Positions 1 through 6,253 of a DNA stretch of 12,652 nucleotides are shown one piece after another. The DNA is from Chloroflexi bacterium UBA4733 (GTDB lineage: Bacteria; Chloroflexota; UBA4733): positions 1 through 12,652 of the forward strand of contig DHIZ01000119.1 in NCBI GenBank assembly GCA_002404055.1. Reading direction: 5' to 3'. A program made the position numbers and the translations under genes. Under the pieces are notes generated by a model, which saw only the letters and a program-made list of their open reading frames with translations, was not told the DNA's origin and ran no database searches. Every line of letters begins with the position of its first letter. The first letter of the stretch is position 1.

Positions 1-2
1 TC

Positions 3-830
3 AACTCAGACAGCCTCCTAGCGCTCGGCTCAGCGGCAGCACTCCTACTCTATCCGCACGTCGTGACCGGCATCTTCTCTACCAAAAGCGCGGCCGTGGT
101 GAAGCGCAATGCTGCCCTGTTGCCGGCCTATTCCTTCATGCTCGGTCTGATCGCCCTGCTCGGCTACATGGCGGTGGCGGCGCACGTGACCCCAATGAAG
201 GCGTATGGCGCCAACGGCGCCGTGCCGGCACTCTTCACACAAATGTTCCCGGAGTGGTTCGCCGGCTTCGCCTTCGCCGCCATCTCCATCGGCGCGCTGG
301 TGCCAGCGTCCATTATGTCGATTGCTGCTGCCAGTCTCTTCTCTCGCAACATCTGGAAAGAGTACGTTCACCCGAACTGCAGCACCAAAGAAGAGTCCGA
401 TGTTGCCAAGATTGCCTCGCTGGTGGTCAAGGTCGGCGCCTTGCTCTTCATTCTGCTGATCGCGCCGACCTACGCCATCGACTTCCAGTTGCTGGGCGGC
501 GTCTGGATCCTGCAGACTCTGCCGCCGGTCATTCTGGGCCTCTACACCCGCTGGTTCCATCGCTGGGCCATGCTGGCGGGCTGGGCAGCCGGTATGCTCT
601 ACGGCACCTACCTGGCTTTCAGCAACAACTTTAGCTCGGTGTATCCCTATACGATCGGCGGCAAGCCCTTCCCGCTCTACGCCGCTCTGGCCGCGTTGAT
701 CGTGAACCTTGTGCTGTCGGCCGTGCTCACGCCGGTGTTCAATGCTATGGGGCTGAACACGGGCAAGGACGAGACCACTCCAGCGGACTTCCAGGCCGGC
801 GAGCCGGTGGCCACCGTGGGTGTGGTGTAG
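3..830 (+). CDS. Sodium:solute symporter (SSS family), C-terminal part, 5' end outside window
   Basis: This is the C-terminal ~275 residues of a secondary transporter in the cytoplasmic membrane that couples uptake of a small solute, in this subfamily often a monocarboxylate or other organic acid, to a sodium or proton gradient. The frame is open from base 3, upstream of the GTG at 63, and reads LLYPHVVTGIFSTKSAAVVKRNAALLPAYS. That block is typical of SSS carriers near helices 7-8, so the GTG at 63 is internal and the gene continues left. About seven hydrophobic segments follow, including AISIGALVPASIMSIAAASL. The short polar C-terminal tail ends in TAG. No partner gene (for example a DUF3311 small protein) is visible because the 5' side is cut. 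The family assignment is firm from recalled motifs; the substrate is inference. Confidence 0.85.
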   Translation, partial: NSDSLLALGSAAALLLYPHVVTGIFSTKSAAVVKRNAALLPAYSFMLGLIALLGYMAVAAHVTPMKAYGANGAVPALFTQMFPEWFAGFAFAAISIGALVPASIMSIAAASLFSRNIWKEYVHPNCSTKEESDVAKIASLVVKVGALLFILLIAPTYAIDFQLLGGVWILQTLPPVILGLYTRWFHRWAMLAGWAAGMLYGTYLAFSNNFSSVYPYTIGGKPFPLYAALAALIVNLVLSAVLTPVFNAMGLNTGKDETTPADFQAGEPVATVGVV

Positions 831-1149
831 GCGCTCGGAGTAAAGACACCCCCGTTCTTGCTTGCTGGAAAGCGGATAACCAGACAGCGCACTGTGCAAC
901 TACGCCCGCGCGAGCTGGCTGTATGGTCTATAGTTGCGCGATGAAGCGTCACGCCACGGGCTGCCGGTGCTGGAGACTCGCCCATACGCGACACTGCTTT
1001 CCCGGACGTTGCTGACTATGGCATAAACGTCTGGTACCTTGCAGGTCCGCAACCTGCTGACGTCCTTGCAGTTGACTCTGCTACACTGCCCAAGAGGCGC
1101 GTGACGTGGTGGCGATTTTGCTACGTCACTAAGGCGAAGGTCTCATCCT
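831..1149. other. 319-bp intergenic region with short inverted and direct repeats
   Basis: No convincing gene is present on either strand. GCAACTA (896-902) is matched by TAGTTGC (931-937). GCAGGT (1041-1046) is matched by ACCTGC (1052-1057) around a CCGCA loop, and CTTGCAG occurs directly at 1039-1045 and again near 1065-1071. A possible -10, TACACT, lies near 1081-1086 ahead of the nucleotidyltransferase gene, but no good -35 stands 17 bp upstream. No T-run terminator follows the transporter gene. Promoter or operator function is a guess. Confidence 0.4.
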
Positions 1150-1713
1150 GTGACAAACATGGAGCCGCCGGAACCACGACGTCCGCCAAACCTTGATCCC
1201 CTGGCGGTCGAAATCCTGGAGCAACTCCGTGTGTATCCTGAAGCCGAGTATTTCATTCTCGGTGGTCACTTCGCAATGAAGCACTACATTGACTACCGCC
1301 CAACGCACGATATTGACGCCTGGTGGTCCGGCCGGGCCGACGCCGCGACGCGGCAGGCCGTACTGCTGCGGCTCCGTCATATTCTGGACGATGTGGCGAA
1401 CACCCACGGATTGACGGTTCACGAACGCCGGACCTTGTCCGAAGTCGTCTCGCTGCAGCTAAAGCGCGGCACAGCTACCGTCTTTACGGTTCAAATCGCG
1501 CCTCGCACGATTGAGTTGGAGGAACCGATTGGGCGCGACAGGAGTCCCTGGGCGCCGATCCTTATAGAAGCCCTTGCCGATAACGTTGGCGCCAAGATGA
1601 ATGCTCTGGTGAATCGGGGGGCGCCCCGCGACTTTCTGGATGTGTACACCGTGGTCACCGCGAGCCTGGCAACGGGGGATGAGTCCCTGCTGAAACAGGA
1701 GCAGACACCGTGA
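1150..1713 (+). CDS. AbiEii/AbiGii-type nucleotidyltransferase-like protein
   Basis: A 187-aa protein resembling the nucleotidyltransferase fold of AbiEii/MenA-type toxins, which transfer nucleotides to RNA or protein targets. Seen in the sequence: LGGHFAMKHY (about residues 37-46) followed by RPTHDIDAWW (50-59). This matches the G-G-x(n)-R-x-T-x-DID signature, with D54 and D56 as the metal-binding pair. Near the C-terminus VGAKMNALVNRGAPRDFLDVY fits the family's K...RG..RDF.D.Y motif. The GTG at 1150 has AAGG about 9 nt upstream; an in-frame ATG at 1159 is the alternative. The stop overlaps the start of the next gene by 4 nt (GTGA), indicating translational coupling. The protein is shorter than classical AbiEii (~300 aa), so it may be a minimal form. 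The fold is fairly sure; a toxin role is inference. Confidence 0.7.
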   Translation: MTNMEPPEPRRPPNLDPLAVEILEQLRVYPEAEYFILGGHFAMKHYIDYRPTHDIDAWWSGRADAATRQAVLLRLRHILDDVANTHGLTVHERRTLSEVVSLQLKRGTATVFTVQIAPRTIELEEPIGRDRSPWAPILIEALADNVGAKMNALVNRGAPRDFLDVYTVVTASLATGDESLLKQEQTP

Positions 1714-2030
1714 TTGATACCTCCGTCTACCCGGATCTGGATGAAGTGCCCACCGACCTCGTGACGCCGGAGGCAAAAGCCGACTACGTTGCCCGCATTT
1801 GCGGCGCCTGGGATTTTGGTATCGTGCCGGAACGAGAGACGTTCAGCCTCTTTCGCGACTGGCGTGACATTTTTGATGGCTTCCCGCTCCTGCACTCGGC
1901 CGCCTATGCCGCCTTTCGCAGCTTGTACCGCTGGCCGGCGATACCGGGTGGATCGATCCTCCAAGCGGACTACGAGGCGATTGATGCGCGGTGGGAGCAC
2001 GGCGACGACCCGTGCGTCGGTATGATTTAG
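1710..2030 (+). CDS. Hypothetical 106-aa protein coupled to the nucleotidyltransferase gene
   Basis: I do not recognise this protein. It starts with GTG at 1710, overlapping the TGA of the preceding gene (GTGA), so the two are probably translated together. It is acidic at the N-terminus (PDLDEVPTDLVTPEAKADY) and rich in aromatic residues: Trp at WDFG, RDWRD, YRWPA and ARWEHG, plus repeated Phe and Tyr. This suggests a small globular domain rather than a disordered peptide. No helix-turn-helix, signal peptide or membrane segment is visible. In AbiE-type pairs the partner gene is an antitoxin with a winged HTH; this protein does not look like one. A role as antitoxin, adaptor or co-factor of the nucleotidyltransferase is inferred from gene order alone. 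Confidence 0.65.
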   Translation: MIDTSVYPDLDEVPTDLVTPEAKADYVARICGAWDFGIVPERETFSLFRDWRDIFDGFPLLHSAAYAAFRSLYRWPAIPGGSILQADYEAIDARWEHGDDPCVGMI

Positions 2031-2144
2031 CCATGCTCGTGGGGCCGCTGTGCGTTGGGAATTGCTAGGCTACGATGGGTCGTATGGGCTCTGCCTTCAA
2101 GAACACGGCACGTTGGTCTCTCATGGAAAGGGGGCTAAGACCCT

Positions 2145-2729
2145 ATGGCGCTCGTGCAAACGCGCTACACGTTCGATGAGTGGCTAGACTCCCCGCAAAA
2201 CACCATGCTGAGTGAGCTGGTAGACGGGATTCCGGTCGAGCGAATGGGCACGTCTTCGGACCACGGCAGAGTGGTGAGAACGCTGCAGCATTGGCTGGAA
2301 CGCGCCGAGGAAGCAGGCTACGGTAGCGTCCATGTTGGCCCTGAGACTGTACTTCTTGATGCGACGGGACCACGGCGGAATGCACGCGAACCGGACGTTT
2401 TCTTCTTGAGCCAGGCCAAGGACGCCTTCGATACTGGTCGAGTCATCGAAGCCGTGCCGGATTTGGTCTTTGAAGTGCTCTCGCCGGGGAACCGGAGAGA
2501 CGCCCTGCCGGGCGGTGAAAAATGGCGCGACTACGAGCGATTCGGCGTACCGACATACTGCGTCGTTGATCCGAATGCCCGCAGCGTGACGCTGTATGAA
2601 CATAAGGGTACTCGTTTCGGCCCGCCTCGGGTGTTGACTGCTGGCGATTTGCTTTCCTCGTCACTCTTCCCGGGCATTATGCTATCGGTGGCAGAGTTGT
2701 TTCGTAACCTCCGTTTGCAACAGCGATGA
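2145..2729 (+). CDS. Uma2-family protein (DUF820), PD-(D/E)XK endonuclease fold
   Basis: A 194-aa member of the Uma2/DUF820 family, expanded in cyanobacteria and Chloroflexota and predicted to be a PD-(D/E)XK nuclease of unclear biological role. Visible motifs run in family order: LSELVDG with E24, EPDVFFLS with D84, VPDLVFEVLSPGNRRD with E110, then a GEKWRDYERFGVPTYCVVDP block carrying K126 and the usual G-V-x-x-Y-x-VVDP. The putative catalytic D84, E110 and K126 are therefore retained and the protein looks intact. The ATG at 2145 is preceded by GGAAAGGGGG at good distance, which fixes the start. The gene stands alone 114 bp after the preceding gene and converges on the TetR gene. Family call is strong; nuclease activity is inferred from the fold. 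Confidence 0.88.
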   Translation: MALVQTRYTFDEWLDSPQNTMLSELVDGIPVERMGTSSDHGRVVRTLQHWLERAEEAGYGSVHVGPETVLLDATGPRRNAREPDVFFLSQAKDAFDTGRVIEAVPDLVFEVLSPGNRRDALPGGEKWRDYERFGVPTYCVVDPNARSVTLYEHKGTRFGPPRVLTAGDLLSSSLFPGIMLSVAELFRNLRLQQR

Positions 2730-2778
2730 TAGTGCAGTCAGAAACGCCTGTGCTAAGGGTTCGGTGGCTTGACCAGCG

Positions 2779-3468
2779 TCAATCGCCGGCAGGTGACGGC
2801 GCATTCAGCCCGTCCACATAGATACGACGTACTCCCTGAAGAATCCGCTCCGGCGAGAAGCCGCGCTCTTGGCGCTGGAAGAGGTAGAGGTCGACGGCCA
2901 GGGCCGAGAGCAAGGCATCGGCGGTGTAGGTGATGTCGAGCGCTGGGAGTTCCTGTCGAGTCACTGCCAGTTCCAGGAGGCCCGAGATCGTGCGATGGAG
3001 CCACTGGACGACGGGGTTACGGTATTGGAGGTCGCGTCGCCCGCCGCAAGAGGCCTCGACGATGGCGGACAGCAGTTCTCCGTTTGCTTCCTCGAATGCC
3101 ACCAGGCGGGCCAGCACGCCATCCAGACGCTCACGCGCCGATGTCGTGGCGGCGGTTTCACTGAGGAAAGCCTCCGTTTCTACCTGCAACTGGTGGCCGT
3201 TATCGCTGAGCAGGTCGAGACAGAGTTCGCCTTTGTTCGCGTAACGGCGGTAGAGTGTTCCTTGTCCCACGCACGCTGCTATGGCGACTTGATGCATGCT
3301 GACCGCCGCGACGCCCAGCGCGCTGAACAGGGAGCGGGCGGTGGTGAGGATGCGGCAGTCGAACTCCACTGCGTTGCGGCGTTCCGGCCGGCCACGCAGC
3401 GCGAATGCCTGATCGGCGCCAGAGGGCACAGCGGCGGTATGGGCTACTTTGGTTGCCGAGACTGCCAT
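2779..3468 (-). CDS. TetR-family transcriptional repressor, divergent from a DHA2 exporter
   Basis: A 229-aa regulator. After a ~37-residue N-terminal extension comes a TetR DNA-binding domain: ILTTARSLFSALGVAAVSM, then the recognition helix region VAIAACVGQGTLYRRYANKG (about 61-80), closely following the TetR consensus G-x-x-x-GTLYxxFxxKxxL. The C-terminal ligand-binding half is helical and family-specific, so the inducer cannot be read. I chose the ATG at 3468 because AAGGG lies 7-8 nt upstream on the minus strand; an ATG at 3474 and a TTG at 3501 are in frame but poorer. It is divergent from the exporter gene, and two GGACANNTGTCC palindromes lie between them. That is the usual layout of a local repressor controlling an efflux pump and itself. 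The C-terminus converges on the Uma2 gene with a ~50 bp gap. Confidence 0.88.
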   Translation of the reverse strand: MAVSATKVAHTAAVPSGADQAFALRGRPERRNAVEFDCRILTTARSLFSALGVAAVSMHQVAIAACVGQGTLYRRYANKGELCLDLLSDNGHQLQVETEAFLSETAATTSARERLDGVLARLVAFEEANGELLSAIVEASCGGRRDLQYRNPVVQWLHRTISGLLELAVTRQELPALDITYTADALLSALAVDLYLFQRQERGFSPERILQGVRRIYVDGLNAPSPAGD

Positions 3469-3494
3469 GTGCATACCCTTGCTAGTGGACGCTG

Positions 3495-3523
3495 TTGACA
3501 AGGGGACAATTGTCCTCTACAAT
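3495..3523 (+). promoter_or_regulatory. Sigma70-type promoter for the DHA2 exporter
   Basis: TTGACA (3495-3500) is a perfect -35, followed by exactly 17 bp and TACAAT (3518-3523), one base from the -10 consensus. Transcription would start near 3530, giving a leader of about 125 nt before the ATG at 3656. The palindrome at 3504-3515 fills the spacer, so bound repressor would block RNA polymerase. Confidence 0.75.
3504..3515. promoter_or_regulatory. Putative TetR operator O1, GGACAATTGTCC
   Basis: A perfect 12-bp palindrome placed between the -35 and -10 of the exporter promoter. It shares the half-site GGACA with a second palindrome whose centre is exactly 30 bp downstream. Flanking bases extend partial symmetry (AG..CT). 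Adjacent to a divergent TetR gene, the likely ligand is that repressor; this is inference. Confidence 0.7.
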
Positions 3524-3533
3524 GCCCCACTAC

Positions 3534-3545
3534 GGACACCTGTCC
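3534..3545. promoter_or_regulatory. Putative TetR operator O2, GGACACCTGTCC
   Basis: Second copy of GGACANNTGTCC, with both half-sites perfect and only the central two bases differing from the first site. It lies just downstream of the predicted transcription start. The centre-to-centre distance of 30 bp puts both sites on about the same face of the helix. Confidence 0.65.
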
Positions 3546-3599
3546 TGATCCAGGGTAACGTACCGGTGGGCTGCCGTCAATGGCGGGGCGGTTCAGGTA

Positions 3600-3612
3600 G
3601 GGCGCAGCGCCC
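3600..3612 (+). other. Hairpin in the exporter 5' leader (GGGCGC-A-GCGCCC)
   Basis: A perfect inverted repeat in the predicted untranslated leader, about 30 nt before the Shine-Dalgarno AGGAG (3641-3645). It is followed by an alternating GC-rich stretch. It could stabilise or attenuate the leader; nothing else supports a function. Confidence 0.3.
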
Positions 3613-3655
3613 AGGCGCGCGCGCTCAGCGATACATCAAAAGGAGACCGAAAGGT

Positions 3656-5260
3656 ATGGCTACTGCTGTTCGGGCTGAACCGGCTGCGCCGAGCGAAGCG
3701 CCGTTTAGCATGCGCGCCATCATGGCGCCCTTGGTTGCGATCATCGTGGGCGTCTTCATGGTGGTGCTCGACGGCACTGCGGTCAACGTGGCGCTGCCGC
3801 GGTTGGTGGTCGATCTGCATAGTTCCCTCACCAGCTTACAGTGGACCATCACCGGCTATGCCCTGGCGCAAGCGGCGGTTATACCGCTGGCCGGCTGGCT
3901 CTCCGACCGTGTTGGCGCGAAGCGACTCTTTCTGGTCTCCGTGGTGCTGTTCACGCTGGGTTCGGCCCTCTGCGCCACTGCTCAGACCAGTGGGTACCTG
4001 ATATTCTTTCGCATCTTGCAGGGCATGGGTGGCGGCTTCGTCCTGCCCCTGGCCATGGCCTACGTCTATCGCATCTGCCCGCCCCAGAAGATCGGTACCG
4101 TCATGGGGATGATGGGCGTGCCGATCCTGTTCGCCCCTGCCATCGGCCCCGTGCTGGCCGGCTGGCTGGTGCAGTTTGCCTCCTGGCGTTGGATCTTCCT
4201 GATTAATGTGCCCATCGGCGTGATCGGAGTCACGATCGGCGCGTTTAGCTTGCCGGTGCTGGCGCGGCAGGCCGCCACCACGCTCGACCGCTACGGCGTG
4301 GTGCTGGCGCCGTTGGCCTTCGCCGCCCTGTCTTACGGCGTCAGCGAAGGGGCAACGAGTTGGACCTCCGCCGCCACGATCGGCGGCATCAGCGTTGGTG
4401 TCGTGGTCTTCGGCCTCTTTATCGCTGCCGAGCTGCGCAGCAATGCGCCGCTCTTGGAGCTGCGCGTCTTCCAGTCCAGCGAGTTCGTGCGCGCCATTCT
4501 CGTGCAGTGGGTCGGGCAGTTCGCACTGTTCGGCTCTCTCTTTCTAGTCCCCCTGTTCTTGCAGCAGGTGCGGGGCTACGGCGCCTTTGATACCGGGCTG
4601 ATCCTCCTGCCGCAGGCACTCGCGTCGGCGGTCTTCATGCCCATCGGCGGTATCCTGTTCGACCGCATCGGGGCACGGCCGCTGGTGGTGGTCGGACTCG
4701 GCTTGATCGCCGTGGCGACGTTAATGCTCGCTCACGTCAGCGTGACGACGCAGGGCCGCGACCTGATCTTGCCGTTGGCGCTGAGTGGCGCCGGGATGGG
4801 TCTCATGTTCATGTCGCTGAACACCCACCTGCTCAATGCGGCGCCGCGGGCCCTCATTGGTCGCGTCACGGCGCTGACGAACGCATTGCAGCAGGTCGTC
4901 AACTCCCTCAGCGTGGCCGGTCTTGCGACGATCCTGACATCACGCGCCACGACCGATGTTGGGGCAGTCAAGGCGGCGCTGGCTGCGCAAGCTGCTCAGG
5001 CGCCGGCGGCTGCTCAGGCCGCCGCCGCGAGTCAGGCTGCTGTCGGCGGGACGGCAGCGCTGCCACCGGCGATACAGGCCGCCCTTACCAACGCCTTCGC
5101 TACTGCTTTTGACGAGACCTTCCGGGTCATGGTCGTTGCCGCGATCATCGGCGCGTTGCTGGGGCTGCTCCTACGCCGAGACCGGATGGCGAAGGATACT
5201 CATGACGATGGTGTAGCTGAGCAGGGTGAGTTGGTCACGGGCGCCGTGCTGGTGGGGTAG
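3656..5260 (+). CDS. DHA2-family MFS drug exporter (EmrB/QacA type), 14 TMS
   Basis: A 534-aa inner-membrane proton antiporter of the kind that expels drugs, biocides or toxic metabolites. Motif D1-like VVLDGTAVNVALPRL (about 36-50) is followed by LQWTITGYALAQAAVIPLAGWLSDRVGAKR with the MFS motif A (80-90). Motif C follows at PAIGPVLAGWL and then SWRWIFLINVPIG. Length and spacing fit 14 helices. Upstream in-frame codons from 3449 are rejected because they run through the promoter and operators; the ATG at 3656 has AGGAG at 3641-3645. Before the last helix is an unusual Ala/Gln loop of six-residue repeats (446-463). The adjacent divergent TetR gene and the operators in the promoter imply substrate-induced expression. 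The substrate cannot be read, and no EmrA-like adaptor gene is present. Confidence 0.9.
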   Translation: MATAVRAEPAAPSEAPFSMRAIMAPLVAIIVGVFMVVLDGTAVNVALPRLVVDLHSSLTSLQWTITGYALAQAAVIPLAGWLSDRVGAKRLFLVSVVLFTLGSALCATAQTSGYLIFFRILQGMGGGFVLPLAMAYVYRICPPQKIGTVMGMMGVPILFAPAIGPVLAGWLVQFASWRWIFLINVPIGVIGVTIGAFSLPVLARQAATTLDRYGVVLAPLAFAALSYGVSEGATSWTSAATIGGISVGVVVFGLFIAAELRSNAPLLELRVFQSSEFVRAILVQWVGQFALFGSLFLVPLFLQQVRGYGAFDTGLILLPQALASAVFMPIGGILFDRIGARPLVVVGLGLIAVATLMLAHVSVTTQGRDLILPLALSGAGMGLMFMSLNTHLLNAAPRALIGRVTALTNALQQVVNSLSVAGLATILTSRATTDVGAVKAALAAQAAQAPAAAQAAAASQAAVGGTAALPPAIQAALTNAFATAFDETFRVMVVAAIIGALLGLLLRRDRMAKDTHDDGVAEQGELVTGAVLVG

Positions 5261-5276
5261 ACGGGGTAACCGGGGT

Positions 5277-5296
5277 TGCCCCTGCAACAGGGGGCA
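5277..5296 (+). terminator. Hairpin after the exporter gene, possible terminator
   Basis: CCCCTG-CAA-CAGGGG (5279-5293) forms a 6-bp perfect stem, extended by TG/CA across a one-base bulge. It lies 17 nt after the stop of the exporter. There is no U-run, so it is not a textbook intrinsic terminator; it could act as an mRNA 3'-end stabiliser. Confidence 0.35.
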
Positions 5297-5320
5297 GGGC
5301 CGCTGTGGCGAAAGGGAACA

Positions 5321-5355
5321 GGCCGCCGATCGCAATCGCCGCCCTATACTCCCCC
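5321..5355 (+). repeat. Intergenic hairpin repeat, half copy (hairpin B plus tail)
   Basis: This 35-bp block matches 5425-5459 at 31 of 35 positions, an offset of 104 bp. It carries the core CGAT-CGCA-ATCG (5327-5338) and the tail TACTCCCCC. One base change (5340) disrupts the outer GGCCGC/GCGGCC stem seen in the other copies, so this looks like an older or degenerate copy. Confidence 0.6.
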
Positions 5356-5395
5356 ACTCACCGTGCACTCCCCTCCCCCAACCGCCCTCACCCAC

Positions 5396-5459
5396 CCAAG
5401 CGACCGCAGTCGCCCCCCGTCCTTGGCCGCCGATCGCAATCGCGGCCTCCTACTCCCCC
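5396..5459 (+). repeat. Intergenic double-hairpin repeat, full copy
   Basis: Hairpin A is GCGAC-CGCA-GTCGC (5400-5413). Hairpin B (5425-5447) has outer arms GGCCGC/GCGGCC, a one-base bulge, inner pair GAT/ATC and the same CGCA loop. They are joined by a C-run and GTCCTTGG. The same order recurs on the minus strand at 12587-12529, and hairpin A recurs at 12608-12635. It is non-coding and lies between the exporter gene and decayed genes. Confidence 0.7.
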
Positions 5460-5470
5460 CTCATGCCGCG

Positions 5471-5745
5471 CTACCGATCGGCGCCGCTGCCAGCCGGTTT
5501 GATCCCTCGGCGCAGGTAGCCCAGCAGGGCGCCGATGCTGGTCCAGTCGGTGTTCCGCCAGTCTTCCTTAAGCGCCTGGTCGGTACTACCGAAGAGCGCA
5601 CAGAGGCGAGCGGCATTGGACGAGCAGCCGGCATCCTTGAGGAGCGCTGCGTAGTAGAGGTCGTAGCGCGCGGCTTCCGGCAAATCCAAACGCGCGGCGA
5701 GCTGCATAGCGATGGCCTACTCGCCGTGGGCGAACGCAGCGTTGA
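5471..5745 (-). pseudogene. Remnant of an HD-domain (HD-GYP-like) phosphohydrolase
   Basis: The minus-strand frame encodes LAARLDLPEAARYDLYYAAL and then LLKDAGCSSNAARLCALFG. This strongly resembles the N-terminal region of actinobacterial/Chloroflexota HD-domain phosphohydrolases, whose consensus there reads LKDAGCSSNAAR with a following FGADDxxLK. The recognisable match runs from about 5745 to 5490, but an in-frame TAG (near codon HGE*AIAM) and an upstream TAA break the 5' side. The protein ends after a further ~20 residues instead of the ~300 expected, and the HD/GYP catalytic part is missing. An ATG at 5707 could still start a 78-aa peptide, but this is most likely a dead fragment. It lies back to back with the AbrB-like gene. 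Confidence 0.55.
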
Positions 5746-5781
5746 TGGTTCCCCCTTACGCAACGTCGATTCTTCACGGAT

Positions 5782-5809
5782 TACACTCGCGTTTTCCTTG
5801 GTACACTCG
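5782..5809 (+). promoter_or_regulatory. Direct repeat TACACTCG x2, candidate operator/promoter of the antitoxin gene
   Basis: TACACTCG occurs at 5782-5789 and 5802-5809, a 20-bp period, some 40 bp upstream of the AbrB-like start. TACACT could also serve as a -10. Antitoxins of this class commonly autoregulate through sites here, but only the repeat itself is seen. Confidence 0.3.
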
Positions 5810-5845
5810 TAGTCGGCAACGCTTGGCGGAAAGGAGGAATGCCCC

Positions 5846-6103
5846 GTGAAGGCATCCCTATTGGTTGGCGAAACGACTGTCACGAGCAAGAACCAGGTCA
5901 GTTTGCCCGCAGCCGGTATGCGACGGTTGCGCTGGAGGCGTGGAGACCGCCTGGTGGCTGAGGTGATTGGTGATGATTTGCTGGTGTTGATGCGGCGCCC
6001 GGACAGGCTGGACCGATGCCCTCGCCGGGAAGCTGACCGACGTCTTTGGTCCACATGAGGAAACCATCCAGTGGTTGCAAGAGGAGAGGGATGCGTGGAA
6101 CCA
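5846..6103 (+). pseudogene. AbrB/MazE/SpoVT-type antitoxin, frameshifted
   Basis: GTG at 5846 with AAGGAGG at 5831-5837, an excellent start. The frame reads GETTVTSKNQVSLPAAGMRR and then LRWRRGDRLVAEVIGDDLLVLMRRPD, a swapped-hairpin AbrB DNA-binding domain of the antitoxin kind. After RPD (to 6004) it runs out of register and hits a stop at 6056-6058. In the neighbouring frame the expected C-terminal tail continues: WTDALAGKLTDVFGPHEETI and then QWLQEERDAWN (to about 6100). Removing one G at 6006-6007 restores DSWTDALAG, so a single-base insertion explains it. The DNA-binding half could still be made as a 70-aa protein. The gene runs straight into a PIN-toxin remnant, so the module looks dead. 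A sequencing or assembly error is the alternative for the indel. Confidence 0.75.
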
Positions 6104-6232
6104 GCCACCATCGTTGCTTCAGCCCTGCTTGCCGGCTGCCAGATTATCGTCAGCAACGACGACGCATGGCGGCGGCGCCTGGCGCCGCTCTTCCCGCAAT
6201 TTCGTTGGATCTACCTGGCGGATTACCTGTAG
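6095..6232 (+). pseudogene. C-terminal fragment of a PIN-domain toxin (VapC-like)
   Basis: The frame beginning with GTG at 6095 encodes EPATIVASALLAGCQIIVSN and then DDAWRRRLAPLFPQFRWIYL, ending ADYL and TAG. This is the end of a PIN-domain ribonuclease: the helix A-x-x-x-ASALLAGC, strand IIVSND with the conserved late acidic residue, then the terminal strand. The first two-thirds, with the other active-site acidic residues, are absent. The sequence joins directly to the tail of the AbrB-like antitoxin, pointing to a deletion that removed the antitoxin stop and most of the toxin. GAGGAG lies about 8 nt before the GTG, so a 45-aa peptide could be translated, but it could not be an active nuclease. 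It ends 21 nt before proS. Confidence 0.6.
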
Positions 6233-6253
6233 AGTCGGTGGCGAGGGGGACCA

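Noticed and set aside
45..899. 284-aa open frame on the minus strand
   Set aside because: It lies opposite the symporter gene, is rich in His/Arg/Gln/Gly as expected of an antisense GC-rich frame, and shows no family motif.
2869..3498. 209-aa plus-strand frame opposite the TetR gene
   Set aside because: Antisense shadow of a clear TetR protein; no motif and no convincing SD.
3449..3655. 69-codon N-terminal extension of the exporter frame
   Set aside because: It runs through the promoter, both palindromes and the leader; a good SD precedes ATG 3656 and the extra residues resemble no transporter N-terminus.
5276..5812. 178-aa plus-strand frame after the exporter gene
   Set aside because: Low-complexity Pro/Arg sequence from C-rich repeats, opposite the HD-domain remnant.
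6233..6253. T-box or other leader ahead of proS
   Set aside because: Only 21 bp separate the PIN remnant stop from the proS ATG, and no stem or T-box sequence is visible upstream.
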